Source of the DNA: Panicum virgatum
Taxonomy: Eukaryota > Streptophyta > Magnoliopsida > Poales > Poaceae
Assembly (NCBI RefSeq): GCF_016808335.1
Contig: NC_053148.1
Location: forward strand, 50,422,930-50,486,929
DNA: 64,000 bases
Direction of reading: 5' to 3'
The notes beneath the pieces are model-generated. The model ran no database searches and had not been told where the DNA came from. It was given only the letters and a program-made list of their open reading frames with translations. Position 1 is the stretch's first letter, and each line of letters begins with the position of its first letter. A program made the position numbers and the translations under genes. Below are positions 1 to 12,597 of this stretch, one piece after another.

Positions 1-2946
1 ACAGGGTTGGCCAACTAATCAGGGTGGTAGACTTCCTTGATGAACCCAGCTGCGAGTAGTTTTGCCAGCTCATTCTTGATGGCTTCTCGCTTGTCCGGTG
101 AGAACCGCCGTAACCGTTGCTTTTTTGCTGTTGCTTTAGGGTCGACCTTCAAGGCATGCTCGATCAACTCCTTGGGCACCCTTGGCATATCCGCTGGTTT
201 CCATGCGCATATGTCTCGGATGGCCCTAAGGAAGTTGATGAGCTCGAGTTCCTATTTGTCACCCAGTCCTGCTCCTATGATGGATGTTTTGGAGTCGTCT
301 CCCTTTTGTAGCTGGATAGTCTTAGTGCCCACACCATTGGTTGGTTTCACCAATGATTGGCTTGGCTTCTTGGAAGGGGTTGACTCCTTGAGTGAGAGTT
401 CTTTAGAAGCGGCAAGTATTTCGCTGATAGGGCTAGGAACCCAGATAGTAGAAGCATGATCTATTGCTTCCTTGTCGTACTCGAAGGACTTGAGGAGGTC
501 ACCCCATAGTGAAAGGACTCCTGTGTTGCCTGGCATCTTGAGGAGCAGGTAGACATAGTGCGGCACTGCCATGAACTTGGCTACTGAAGGTCTTCCCAAG
601 ATAGCATGATAAGAGGACTCGAAGCCGGCTACTTCGAATTTGATGTACTCTGTCCGAAAGTTGTGACTGGGAGGTTAACCGAGCCAATTGGTGTAGAGGA
701 ATTTCCAGGGACGATGCCGTAGAACGGAGCCTTGATTGGAGTAAGCGGACTCATATAGTTGAGGCCCATCTTTACCAGTGTGCTTGCAAAGATCAGGTTG
801 AGCCCACTTCCGTTGTCGATGAGTACTTGAGTAAGTTTGGAGCCCTGAACGACTGGATCGAGTACTAGCAGGAACTTTCTAGGTTCAGAGAAGCTGGTCC
901 ACTGATCCTCCCTGGAGAAGGTAATGGGGACCTCGCTATATTTGAGTGGCCTCTGAATTGCTGGTTCGACTGAGAGGATCTCTCTGAGTAGGAGCTTCTG
1001 AGTTCGCTTGGAGAAGCTAGAATCTCCTCCAAATATGATGTTGACGGCGTTTTGCTGCTGTTAGAAACCATCACGGTCTTTCTTGTCGTCTTCATCATCT
1101 TTGTCTTGTTCTTTCTTTGGAGCAGTTGCAGGTGCCGACTGGAAGGATTTACGCAGGATCGTACACTCCCACATCGAGTGGTTGCGCTTGGGGTGGATTG
1201 GACATCTTTTGTTGTGGAGTATCTTGTCAAACTGGTCCTGCGGTTTGTCGCCCTTCTTACCACGCGGTGTGTGATCCATAGTGCTGACAGTGTCGTCAGG
1301 CTTACGCTTACGCATAGGATCCCGCTGGTTGCTGGGCCCTCCACGGTCGTTGTGGCGCTTCCCGTTGTTGTCGTTGTTGCGGCGGGGAAAGCGACTGCGT
1401 TCTTGCTCCTCTTCATCTGCCCAGCGCTGCATCATGTCACGTAGATCTACCACCATTTTGGGCTGATTACGCCCAAAGTCGTGGTATAGTGACTGGACGG
1501 TGATGCCGCTCTGGAAGTAGTCGATGACGTCGTCGTCGGCAACGTTGGGGATGGTGGCTCTTGTGTCGAAGAAGCGCTTGACATAGGATCTGATCGACTC
1601 GCCTTGCTCCTGCTTGATCATGGATAGGGCGTGACGAGTAGCTACTCGATGTAGCGACCCTTGGAAGTTGTCAACGAACGCCTTCTTGAGGTCCTCCCAC
1701 GAGTGGATTGACTCGCGCGCCAAGCTTTCGAGCCATGTGAGGGGTGCGGGCTCCAGGGCCATCGGGAGGTAGAGGACCTTGGTGTTGGTGTCTCCCTCTG
1801 CAACACTAATAGCGGTCGAGTATAAATGTAACCATTGAGCAGGGTCTTGCTTACCGTCGTACTTTTGGATGTTCGTAGGCTTGAAATCCTTCGGGTACTC
1901 GATGTTGTCAAAAGCCTTGCTCAGGGCTTGGAAGCGGTCGGAGTTGTCCGCAGGTTGCGCTCTGCATCTTGCGTTGATGGTGTCCCGCGCGTCCACAATG
2001 GAATCGGCTACCTCTTCCCTGTTGTTCCCACGATTGTTGTTGTTGCGGTTTGGCTGAGGGCCAGGAGCTTGATTTGCTTGTGGTTGGCCACCTCTGGGGC
2101 GATGACTACTCGTAGCTTCCTGATCCTCTTGGTTTCTTCGGTTCTGCTATTCCTGCTGCTGTTGACACTGGTGGCCTCCGGGGGTACGGCTTGCTTGAGG
2201 TATTACTATTGCGGTAGCCCTTGATCGCGTACCGTGAAGCGAGGACAGGGGGTTCTGTTTCTCGAGTTGTTCAACATCGTTTTTGGTGAGATTTATGACT
2301 CGTTCCAACTCGGGATTCTGCGGCATCGTCATGAGTCGCAGGGTTGCTTCTGTCATTGTGGCGATTGGTGTTCTGAAGATGGGATCCGCAACATTGTTGA
2401 ATTTGTTGTTGAGGTTGCGTGGCGGGAGATGAGCATGCTCGGCCGCATGAGTCCTGCACACTTCTTTGCGTTGATTCCTTTCCATGCGGACTGTACGAGT
2501 AACTTCGTCTTCATCAGCTGGAGCGTCTTGGGTCAGGTTGTCTGCTGAGATCTGATCCAAGGCTTCGTTTGGATCATGATGGCTTGGAGCACCTCCGGGC
2601 TGGATGATTACCGGAACCAAACGCTCGTGAGAGAAGCTTTCCAGGTCTGATTCGTAATCAGCTAGGACAGTTCCGCTGGAGCCAGTTTCCCTCTCAGTTT
2701 CGAGGGGAGTGCCATGTTGAAACGGGAGATCATCAATGCTGGCGACTTCTTGTAGGTTGTCGAGTAGTTTTGCGAGAGTATAACCTCAGCAAGATTTGAG
2801 TTGCATCTTAGCCAGCGCATTGGTGATGAAATCAAGGCTGTCTTGAGGTGACTCGACTGAATCTGAGTAAACATCACCAGGTGCCTCCCGGCTAGCGGTG
2901 GCTGATTGGTTTTCGATGTGAAGTATGCGATCCAAGCTATTTTCAT
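1..2946 (-). pseudogene. Element A gag-protease-RT polyprotein, broken
   Basis: The leader end and gag N-terminus lie around 2946-2147. The main gag block is 1996-1061 and contains the retrotransposon gag fold (residues reading YPKDFKPTNIQKYDGKQDP at its start) and a CX3H-type zinc-binding stretch, CPIHPKRNHSMWEC. An in-frame stop follows at about 1060. The aspartic protease is near 820-770, where the active site reads VLIDNGSGLNL. The conserved block after the protease (AILGRPSVAKFMAVPHY) is at about 610-560. Bases 200-1 encode the RT entry region (ending EVYHPD) with a stop where tryptophan is expected. Stops between blocks and one frame change make this a pseudogene; in a live element it would supply capsid, protease and RT. 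Confidence 0.85.
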
Positions 2947-3353
2947 AGGAGGATCTAATCATCTATTTGTAAATAGATGATGAATTGCGCAAACCAAAGA
3001 CGGGTTGCGCGATAAGAGTCCCAATCCGAGTGGATTTCGGTTTGAGATCAATCTAAGTCCGAGTACAACTCGAGTTGTCTTCGAGTTTTGACTCGATCTC
3101 CTTGGCAAGGTCGGGAAGCAACATAATGCCGCGATCATGAGATCTGGCGAGCTTATTGGAGTCTTCCGACGTGGAGCTCTTCAGCGTGGGAGAGTTGGTT
3201 AAGTGGCTATCGAAGCCACCTGAACCATTGGCGACGCAGAAACACGAACCGAAGATGAAGGTGGCGCCTCTGGGAGGCGTTATGGTGCTGAAAGCGAAAG
3301 TGGCCATCGAACTCGCCGATGAACTTGCCGAGTCCCCTACCTACCGTGCCAGC

Positions 3354-3767
3354 TGTCGGTGTTTACCCCAAGCCTGCTCAGGGATACCCTTAGCAGTAGG
3401 GTTTGTAGGTAGGGATCGACGGCTCTGGAACTCGATGGTGCAAGGAACACAAAGATTTAGACAGGTTCGGGCCGCGAGTTGCGTAATACCCTACGTCCTG
3501 TGTGGTGGTTTGAATTGCCTTAGGTGTAGATGTGTTTCGAGGGGGTCCCTGCCCGCCCTTATATATCCGGGGGGACAGGGTTACATGGAAAGTCCTAGCT
3601 GAGTACAGTTGGAGTCCTTCTACAACACGATTGGGTAGTTTTCTTGTACTGCAGCTAGTTCTATGCCTATTCAGGTAGTTACAAAAGAGGTAAGGTACAT
3701 CCATGAGCTATCCCTTACTCTAGAACATTCTATGTCTGTAAGCAGTCCCGCTGCCCCGGGTCAGACA
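3354..3767 (-). repeat. 5' LTR of element A
   Basis: This 414-bp segment is bounded on the minus strand by TGTCTGACC at 3767 and ACCGACA at 3354, the usual TG...CA termini. A TATA-like string, GGATATATAAGG on the minus strand, lies at about 3568-3558. The primer-binding site follows directly on the gag side. The partner LTR is outside the window, so the boundaries rest on termini, PBS and position only. Confidence 0.8.
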
Positions 3768-6700
3768 TCTTCCTGCTTGACCTGGGCGGCTTCCTCAAGC
3801 GAGGACAAGGAGTCCTCCTTCTACTTGAGGGCGGCCTCCGGGTTTCGGACGGCCACCTCCTTCTCTTCGAGGGTCCCGGTCAGCGAAGCGACGGTCGCCT
3901 TCTCGCGCTAGAGCTCGGCCTCCTTGCCTTGGAGCTCGGCCTACTTGCGCTGGAGTTCGGCCTCCTTCTGCTCGAGCGCCGTCCTAACACGCTGCAGCTT
4001 GGCAGTTTGCGCCTCGGCCTCCTGAGCCTTCTACTCCGCCGCGGCTCTTCGGGCGTTGCGCTCGCCGGCGGTCCGCGCCAGCTCCTCCTCTAGCGCCCAC
4101 TGGCACGCCCCCAAGTCAGTCATCTAGGTGTTGGCGTCGATGTTCCGGAGCACCAGACTGGCGTTGTGCTGCCCGAACCAGCGCTGGGAGTACAGCCGGG
4201 TCAACTCGGTGCTCTTTCTGCGCGAAATGTACCTCAGCCGCTGCAAATAGAAAAGTGTGAGTGAAACACACAAAATCAAGACCAAACGCGAACGATTCCC
4301 AAGAGAGAGGCACCTATCTGACTGATCTGGAGTTCCGTCGTCCGGTGAAGCTCCAGGGCGCGGTCAAGGTGGCCCTGAATCTGACCGCCAACCTCGAACT
4401 GCGCCTTCTAGACCGCCTCCTCCACCTGCTCGCTGCGGAGAAAGTCCAAGGGGATCCCAGATTGGATGATCGCTCCATGGCCAGGCCCCCCGGACGTCCC
4501 TGCGCCGAGCACCTCCTCCGAGTCCCCATACTCCCCGCTGCTCTGTGGCAGCTCCACCAGCGGCACCACGCTCTCCAGCGCCGCTTGCTCCATCGCCGCC
4601 GCTGCGGCACCCTCGTCCCCGACCCTCGCAGGCTCCGGGACACGGGTCTCCTCCACTATCACCGCCCTTAGCGCTGACTCCACTTCGGTGACACCCTCAA
4701 CCCCAGCCCTCGGGGGCTGGGGGGCGAGGGTCTCCTCCTCTCTTTGGCTGGTGGGGCGTTCTTGTGCACCCCCACCAACTCCTGCTCCCCCTGTCTCCGG
4801 CTGGGCGACATTGCCTACTTCGCCCTCGCCGGTTCTGACTTTCGGCTGGGCGGCGGCATCCGCTCCGCCCCTGCCAGCTTCGTCCTTCGGCTGGACGGCT
4901 CTCCCCACGCCGCCCCGGCCGGCTTCATCCTCGGCGTCGGCCCGGGCAGCCTCCGCGGCCCTGCACTAGCCGGCGTCGCCTCTGCTCTCCCGCGCTCGGG
5001 CCAGCTGGGACTCCAAGGTCCCCCGGGCCATCGCCGGCCATCGCCTCTTGGAGCTTCACGGCCTCCGCCACTATGTCCACTATGGGCAGAGGCTGCGGCG
5101 CCGTGTGCGGCGTTGGGTGCGCCCTGGTCTTGAGGGCCTTGGTCGGCGCAAGCTGGGCAGCATTCCTGGTGATGGCCCCGGAGCTGGGTAATCGGGGGAG
5201 AAGCGCTGAAGTCAGCAGGATTGAGAAGGACGAGTAGACGGACGCAAAGGGTAAAGTCAGGACTACTTACTCCGACCGAGCGCTCATATTGCGCTTGCCC
5301 GTGCTGCTCCTCCGGGCCCGCGGCACACTAACACCTCCCAACGACTGACCCGAGGGCACCGCCCTCGGGTCGGCCTGGCGCCTCGAGGCTGTCTACGCGG
5401 GCGTTCCCGTGCTCGCCATGGACCCCCCGCTGCCCGACCCAGGCACGGGTGCTCTCTCGCTCGCCGCTGGCGTGGGCGACCTTTGCCTCGCCCCCGGCGT
5501 TGACGCCCTCTGCCCCGCCACGGGCGTGGACGACCTCCTACCCGCTGTCGACGCGGGCAACCTCTGACCCGCTACCGGCGTGGGCGACCTCTGCTCTGTC
5601 CTCGCGGTGGGCGGCCCCACCAGCGACCCTGGCGTGAGCCTCGCCTCGCTCGGCACTGCTGATGAGCCCTCGCCGTCAGCCCTCATCATCGTCCGAGAAA
5701 TTGAGCTCCACGTCCGAGGAGTCCTCCTCCTCCTCGGTGGACTCGGGCATGGCGGGCCATGGCCTCCCCTCCGCATGTGCAATCCTGCACTCCTTGTCGT
5801 GCCTCTCCTTCCTCTCCCTCTTCCTGGTGGCGGCCTCCTTTGCCGCGTCCTTCTTCTTCTTCTTCACTGCCTCTCCATGCAGGCTGTTGGCTTCGCGTTC
5901 CTCCAGGACTGGGGGCTTTGAGACATGGCCCTTGTGGCTCACCCCCTGACAACGAATTGAAACTTAAACTCACCACAGAAATGTACCCCCGCCTCGGGGC
6001 ACATTTTGACCTTCCAGAGATCATCTGGGTTGTCAGGGAACCCTGCCACCGCACTTTTCGCCCTCCGGGCAGCACCATTGAGGGGGAGCAGCACGTTCGA
6101 CGTCCTCGAGCCCTCGTACGAAGCCTCGAGGGTGAGATCGAAGATCGGCAGCTTCCTCTCCATGAGAGGAATCACCCTCTGTCGGTGGAAGTTCGCGATG
6201 ACGGCCGCCGCCGTCAGCTCCTTCCTCGCCAAACGCTGCAACGCGTTGGTGAGGACCTCGAGCTTGGCCTGCTTGCTCGGGGGCGACACCCCCCAGCCCC
6301 ACTTCTCCGGCCTCTCCCGGAGCACCTTGTTGGTGAAGGCCGGGAGCCGGTTGCCAAAGTTACGCAGGTAGAACCACCCTCGGGTCCACCCGGCGTTGTT
6401 CGTCGTCATCCTATTGGGGATGTACAAATCCGACCGGGTTGTGCGCAATTGGAGCATCATACCGCCGGCGTGGGCGAACCTCTTCAGCTGGCCCCGCACG
6501 TTCCCGATGTAGAGCTCGCCGCAGAACAGGTGGATCCATAGATCCTAGTGTGCTTCAATCCCCAAATACCCCTCGCAGACGGCGACGAAGACCGCCACTT
6601 GCGAGATGGAGTTGGGGCCGAAGTTGTGCAACTCTACCCCGTAGTAGTTGCACATCGCCCGCATGAATCTGCCGACGGGGACACCAAATCCCCGCTCGTG

Positions 6701-6889
6701 GAGCCGCACAAGGCTCACGACGTAGCCGTCGGGGGGATTCGGCTCGGTCTCCTCCGGTCGCGGGGGAATCCACGCCGGCCGCTCCGAGTTGATGTTCATC
6801 GGCAGCAGCCTCTCGGCAACCAGCTGCTCCAAGACCACTGTGGTGGCGGTGGACTTCCCCCATGGCAACAGCTCCTCGATCTGCATCAT
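3768..6889 (-). pseudogene. Antisense gene of element B (PF04195-like 'putative gypsy type transposon' protein), broken
   Basis: The likely start is the ATG at 6889 (MMQIEELLPWGKS). The first block runs to about 5974, where a GTGAGT donor follows, and resembles plant proteins labelled putative gypsy type transposon (Transposase_28, PF04195), with the characteristic RLHERGFGVPVGRF and MCNYYGVELHNFGPNSI stretches. A TAG at about 6547-6545 interrupts it. The next exon (about 5949-5690) is lysine- and then acid-rich. Farther on come Pro/Ser/Ala-rich repeats (5690-5390 and 4908-4400) and an Ala/Glu coiled-coil-like tail (about 4240-3768), ending at the insertion of element A. Function is unknown. 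The domain name is from memory of the family; splice sites past the first are tentative. Confidence 0.65.
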
Positions 6890-8538
6890 CGCTTCGAATC
6901 TCCGGGGAACACGGGGAAGCAAGCTCGATGATTGCTAAGGTGTGCTCTCGCTCTCTTCTTCTTCTTCCTCCTTTCGCTCTCGGCTCTGGGCTTCGGATGC
7001 AGGAGAGGCGGAGAAGGCAAGGGAGACGAAGGCAAGATGGCCAGGTGAGCCCAAACGATCCCCCCTTCCCCGCTTTATCCATCAAGACGGGCAGATTTGC
7101 CGCCGCAGCCCGAATCCATCGCATTGAATGCGGTGGATTTTGCTGTCATCGACAGCTGGGCCCCACGACCGCTGAGTCCCCCACGCGCGCACCTATCGAA
7201 TAATTATGGTGCAGTAACCGACGGAGCGCGGCAGGACTGTAGCGCCGTCCTATCCGTTAGCCGCCGCCCACGCCTCTCCGCCTACCTGAGGCAGCCACCT
7301 GAAAAGGTGCGCCCTGCACCACGCTACGCGTACTGGGCCACGTCGCCCACGACCAGCGGGAGACCCGCACGCACGACCGACAACCCTGCGCCGTCCACGA
7401 ACTGTTACGGAATATTCCTCCAGAAATTCCTTACCGTCGAAGGAAACCAATTTCGAGGTCTTACTGATCAGGGGTTCAAAGCTTGGCCCATCGAGGGTTC
7501 GATAGGCACCCCAGATCGCCAGAGTCAGGGACTGCATGGATGTGCCGTACAAGCTACCCTCGAACGCGGAGTTCGAGACATCCTACGCAGTGTTCAAGGC
7601 TAGTCGAAGGTGCCTAGTAGGGGGATCCCAGCGAGGGAGAGCACCGAGCCCTCGGACCCTATCGAATGGGTCGGAGCCCCGCCTAGTGAACCTTTGCGAG
7701 CGCTTTATGTGACGTGTCCACGGACCACAAGCCGACCCTTACCGAATGGGGCACGGACATCCACTTGAACCACCCGCTAACAGCTCACCGAAGCAACCAT
7801 GACTCGCGGCCCGGGCATGGGTAGCATGGCGCGCTTCACCCCTCCTCCCCGCGGAAGGGCGACGAGGGTCATAATAAAAGTTGAGGATCCCCTGAACGCC
7901 TTCACACAGGCCAGGGCTCGGGGGCTCCGCGCACGTCACGACCCAGGTCGCACCCTCGAATGAATCGGCAACCGTCGATTATGGAGTTCCATGTGTTCAA
8001 CAATTCCCCCACACTTAATGCACGCCTGCCAGATGGTTCAACAGAATCACGGGTCGCTGCACCAGCACAAAAATTGGGCCGGCTGGAAAAGACGCTGGAC
8101 AGCCACCCCAGTAAATTAACCATGCAGGGCGACGTTTATAGCCCTTGGACGAGTGCAAGCACTCCTCCAAGGCCTCGGGGGCTACACCCGCGGGTGCGCT
8201 GACGCGCCCCCATGGAGGAATCTCACACATTCGAGGAGCAAAACCCTCCACAGACCAGCTTGAACGCCCTCATCAACACAACGGCGACATCCCCAGCGGC
8301 TACGCCATAGTGCTCGAGGCGACTATGATCTGCATAGACAACTCGGAGTGGCCTCCTCATTGCTTCTCCAACAAGGAACCCCGACCTTGGATCAATCTCC
8401 TCCGACAACACTCTTCGGAGCACCATCGCGCCCCCGCCGGGAAAATTAAGATCCCCACGGTCAGCACCCGAGTCACGCCCTCGAAGGGTTAAGCCTCTGC
8501 AGGGCTGATGCTCATCCCTACAAAGGCTCGGGGGCTAC
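6890..8538. other. Element B non-coding stretch before the 3' LTR
   Basis: No supported gene is present. It begins with the probable 5' leader of the antisense gene (pyrimidine-rich, 6930-7010) and ends at 8522-8538 with the polypurine tract AGGCTCGGGGGCTAC directly before the LTR. The short open frames here carry no recognisable domain. Confidence 0.6.
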
Positions 8539-9849
8539 TGTCGGATACCATAACGAGGGGCACCCTAATTAGGGGACCCAATCGCCCTTAAAACACAAAG
8601 CGTATGTTAGGAAATCGGCCTACGAAGGCCTACAGCCTCCCTCCGATTCGAAGGAAAGGAAAGGACTCAAAGAAGCTCAATCCGCGGCCCAAGAACACAG
8701 TGCGGCCCATCCGAACCCCCTCGAACCCGTGGGGTGAACTCCGCCTCGTTCGAGGGCTCCCCGTCGGGACCCTCGACAGCACCCTGCGTCTCCGCCTCGC
8801 TCGAGGGTAGCGAGCCTACCCTCGAGCAAGCGGATCAACTCCGCCTCGCTCGAGGCCCCCCCTCGACAGAAAGGACAAACGGCCATCCGCTCACTCGCCC
8901 GCCGTACGGAGGCATTAAATGCTAACCACTCCGCCGCAGCTCCCGGATCAGATGGCGTCAGGCCTCCACTCCACACAGCGGCTGTGACCAGGGTCTTATC
9001 CGCCAACTCCGGTCACTGCTCAGGTCATCCCCGGCGCTGTGGTGACACTGTGAGAACCTGCGACGCTGTGCGAGACGTGCTCGGCACTGCTCCAGCCACT
9101 GTGCTGCCAACTCCCCGTACTTCCCTTGTACTTTCCCCTCCGCGGAACCCTCGAACGGCATGGGCACGACCCTCGGAAGCGGCCCCGACCTTGACCGGGA
9201 CGAGACCCCGGCTTGCAGGACCCTCGGAATGCCGCCACGCCACGCCTGGAGGACGGTACCCACCACAGCAACCGCCACGACGCCTACAGGAGCCACAAGG
9301 ACGCCGGCGCGATCTCCGCAAGGCCAAGGACGCTGTTCAGGACAGCCGTACGCCCGGCGCCATGATCTCCAGTACCCCACAGTATACTTCATACAGTAGA
9401 CGGCCACTGTGCGCCCCCGATTTGGGGAAGAACGACGACTTCCCCCTCCCCCTCCCGTATATGTACACCGCCCCTCCTTGTGTCTATAAAAAGGGGGAGG
9501 CGGTCACTGTCTTCTCTATCCGGGCAGAACACCACAGTCAGCACAACCCACAAAGCGCACACGCTCTTCTGAGTCTCGATATTGGCACTCGCCTCAATCG
9601 ACTTCTCTTCTAGCAGAGACTTGGGAGCTTTCCTCCCTCTCTCGCCTCGCTTGTATCCCCTACTACAGGCACCCCCGGTGCAAGACAATACAGTGCCCTC
9701 GCACACCCCCTTGCTGGACGTACGGCCTTGCGGCCGGAACCAGGATAAACCGTGCGTTCCTGTGTTGCCTCTTGCATCAACCATCTGGAATTAGGGACAC
9801 GCAGCATCATCACTAGTTGGTGCTAGGCCGCCGGATCTGGGCACCGACA
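8539..9849 (+). repeat. 3' LTR of element B
   Basis: The segment is 1311 bp, opening TGTCGGATACC and closing GGCACCGACA. The polypurine tract touches its left side, fixing the plus orientation. A TATA box (CTATAAAAAGGGGG) lies at about 9484-9497 with a plausible transcription start some 30 bp later. The LTR contains three near-copies of CTCCGCCTCGCTCGAGG between about 8736 and 8870. Ordinary genomic DNA follows from 9850. Confidence 0.82.
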
Positions 9850-10168
9850 AGACCTAAAGCTATTTAAATTCTAGACAATTAAGGTAGTAAAGTGTTATCC
9901 TAGATATTACTGTGGACTAACTCATCTCATCATAAAAATAATAATCTAATTAACCTATCATCAAACACAGAAAATTAGTTTATGTTTTATATACTAAAAC
10001 AAGCCCAACAAGCCCAAAGGGTCCATCTGGCAAAAGCCCTTCCTGTTCGTCGTGTTGCTGCGCTCCTCGGCAAGTCCAAGTCGGGAGAGAAGAAAGAAAC
10101 CTCGAAACCCTAGCCCTGCGCTCCCCCTCTCCAGTCTCCAGCTTCCCGGCTGCTAGGAGGAGGAAGCT
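9850..10168. other. Promoter and 5' UTR region of the CCDC12-like gene
   Basis: AT-rich unique DNA (9850-10000) changes to a GC-richer leader with the string AACCCTAGCCC common in plant 5' UTRs, ending at the ATG at 10169. No repeat or ORF of note. I did not find a clear TATA box. Confidence 0.5.
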
Positions 10169-11604
10169 ATGGGCGTCGAGGAGGACGCTGCCGCCCGCCG
10201 CGAGCGCCTCCGTGCCCTCCGCGCCGCCAAGGAGCTCCTCTCCACCCCAGCCCCCGACGGAGAGCAGCAGTACGATCTCTCCCTCCCATCCCCTACCCTA
10301 TCTCACTAGATAATTCCGCACCTACTGTAGCGGCGGCTGATTTTCAACTAGTAAAACTATCTCTCTCGGTTTCTATTGATTAGCTGCTTGTAATGGAGCT
10401 GTGCGCACATCAGGAACCACTCTCACAAACCTTAGGGCCACTGCTTTAGCGATTCCTTCACCATCTAGGGCATAAGCTGCTCTGTTAATTCTTCAATGGG
10501 GGGGGGGGGTGAAACAGAAATGGTGGAGTTGGAGTTGAATTGTTTTGTTGATGCTGGACACTGTTTTATGCTTGAACAAGTGGAAGGGTGGTACCAAGTA
10601 GATACATTGCTGGGTCTTGATGATCTGCTTTAGTGGGTATCATGAAGTATGGACATAAAGTACAGATTCTATCTATGCTCTATTCAGTACATTCTACTAA
10701 ATGCTGGTTCTTATGGTTGTTGATTATATCAGAAATGGGACCCATAGTGCCAATGAAGAACATGTGGAACAGCCAGCATTACCAGCTCCACAGGATGCAC
10801 CTGATGAGGCTTCTAAGGAGAATATTAGCTCCATTGAGGAGGTCGAGGATGTTGAAGATGTTGGGTGAGTCAACTATTTTTTTCCTTGAACATGGATTGT
10901 GCATTTTTCATTTCATTGAAGAATTGTGTTGCCATATATTATAGTTCTAAGCCATTCACTGAATTCCTGTATGTGGATGTAAGAAAACCTCCATAATTGA
11001 TTTAATGGTTTTGGTAGATTCGAGTTCTGTTTAGTGCTGAGTGAGATACTTTTTCTTTACAAGTGTGCATTCTTTTTGATGCAGTGAGCTTCCTGCCATG
11101 AAGTTCAGAAACTACCTTCCTCACGATGAACAACTTCGAGGTGGTAAGATGGCTCCAGTTTCTCTTCCTAAGTTTGAAGATCCAATCAGTGCCGAAACTA
11201 CAGAACCAAAGCAAGTGGAGGTACTATCTTGGTATTCTCAAATTCAAGATCTCTTGTTTGTACTTTTGACAAGGTAAGCTGTCAATTAATTATATTGTGC
11301 ATGCAGAACCCCTTTGGAAACATAGCCCCAAAGAATCCAAACTGGGATCTGAAACGTGATGTGCAGAAGAGAATTGATAAACTGGAGAAGCGCACACAGA
11401 AAGCATTGGCTGAGATTGCATGTAAGTGTTCAAGTATGATTGATTAGCAGATTATTCCTTCGTTTTCCTTTGAATTTGAATTTATTGTGTGATATTTTTT
11501 TGTTTGCTTGGTTGGCATTTACACATATTGATATTTAACTACTCCACCGGCTTGCAGTGGAGCAACAGAGGGAGAAAGAAGCCCTGGAGGAAGCTCAAGA
11601 TTGA
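10169..11604 (+). CDS. CCDC12: CCDC12 / cwf18-family pre-mRNA splicing factor
   Basis: Five exons join to a 176-residue protein: 10169-10269, 10733-10864, 11085-11220, 11307-11421 and 11558-11604, all with GT-AG introns and a single open frame. The N-terminus is a charged helix (AARRERLRALRAAKELL). An acidic middle follows, then the family core KFRNYLPHDEQL, LPKFEDP and NIAPKNPNWDLKRDV, and a C-terminal coiled coil (KRIDKLEKRTQKALAEIA). These match the cwf18 family (human CCDC12, fission yeast Cwf18), small nuclear proteins of the activated spliceosome associated with the Prp19/Cdc5 complex. The length is normal for plants. The ATG at 10169 is the first in frame and sits in a good context (AAGCTATGG). 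It converges with the TEX2-like gene. A run of twelve G lies in intron 1 near 10,498-10,509. Confidence 0.93.
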
Positions 11605-12597
11605 TCAAACTGAGTCAGTGACAAAAACTGTAATATGTAAGGTACTGGGGGTGCTTAGTGTATCTACTGGTGGGGATGAACTGAAGTGAACCAACCTTGA
11701 TGAGTATGAGACGTGGTGTCTGGCTAGTCCTTGTTTTTGAGAGGAAAGCTAACATATAAAACTAGAGTGAAATGTGCCCAGTGCCTCTTGAAAGCCCGAG
11801 CTGTAGTAGTTGTCCTGTTTTGCGTTTACCGTATCAAACTAGTGTGTTGATTACGAAGCATGCCTTCATGCTGCATTTAACAGAGTGAATCTTTGACATT
11901 CTGGCTCTTTCAGAAAACTTATTTTGCAACGGAAATTCGGAAAAGAAACTCCTGGTGTGCATGAAGTCCCCCTATGCCTTGCCCTTGCTCCCCAACCTTT
12001 TAATGTCTGCTATTCCCAGTCCACTTTCCTCAATTGCTACTAATTTATCACAAGAATGTAGCTGAAAGTGAAAATATATTATCAATTTCATCTTGATTTC
12101 ATATCCGCACAAGTGAGGTTGATTTTGGCATTTCTATTTCATCCTTCGTCAACTTTTCTGAGTTTTGCCTTTTGAGAATTTTTCAAAACTTGTAAGCATT
12201 CTTTTCTGGGGTCTTCATTATCAAACTAAACATTTCCCCCTACTACACATCAATAATACTTTGCGTGTGAAACGTATAAAGGATGCCTATAAGTTTGAAA
12301 TAGGCCGCTCAGGTCACAACAAAGGACTGTCAAGTGTACCTGCTCGTGATATTTATTTAGTGATGACAAGATGCATATATCTATCGGGAGTACTCATCTA
12401 TCTATCTAGTCAGGTGAACACTGCACACCTAGCTTTAGCTGTGTGGTAACATTCATAAGCTTTTTGTACATACAATTGCAAACAGTCTCCCGTATCATTT
12501 CAATTTGCAGGAGCTGTTGCCGGGGCACTATAAAATGAGGAATTCTCATTTCTGTTGAGTAACTGTTGTCGTCTCAGTTCTCAAACATCCTAACTGG
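11605..12597. other. Convergent intergenic region (3' UTRs)
   Basis: AT-rich sequence between the stop of the CCDC12-like gene (+) and the stop of the TEX2-like gene (-). It must hold both 3' UTRs and polyadenylation sites. No transposon termini, RNA gene or conserved coding block was seen. Confidence 0.5.

Larger units (their letters stand above)
1..3767 (-). mobile_element. Ty3/gypsy LTR retrotransposon A, 5' part (cut by window edge)
   Basis: Reading leftwards on the minus strand the order is 5' LTR (3767-3354), primer-binding site, leader, gag, aspartic protease and the first residues of reverse transcriptase; the rest lies beyond base 1. The primer site just inside the LTR reads TGGCACGGTAGGTAGGGG, close to sites of many grass gypsy elements. 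Its 5' LTR abuts at 3768 the coding strand of another element's antisense gene, so A is inserted in element B. Several in-frame stops show the copy is dead. Family assignment to Ty3/gypsy is firm from gag and protease; lineage is not resolved because RT and integrase are outside the window. Confidence 0.9.
3768..9849 (+). mobile_element. Tat-type Ty3/gypsy element B, 3' end, plus strand
   Basis: Element B is recognised by its 3' LTR (8539-9849) preceded by a purine tract (GGCTCGGGGGCTAC) on the plus strand, and by a long antisense coding region (6889 to 3768) between where pol would end and the LTR. An antisense gene in this position is known from Tat-lineage plant gypsy elements. Its gag-pol and 5' LTR are to the left of element A, out of the window. 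Bases 6890-8538 hold no convincing gene; they would contain the promoter of the antisense gene and the element's 3' untranslated region. Confidence 0.75.

Noticed and set aside
5759..6541. 260-codon plus-strand frame
   Set aside because: It is the mirror of the antisense gene of element B; composition is Pro/Arg/Ser-rich, no domain, and the minus strand carries the family motifs.
8984..9613. 209-codon frame in the element B LTR
   Set aside because: Crosses the LTR promoter and TATA box; no protein similarity.
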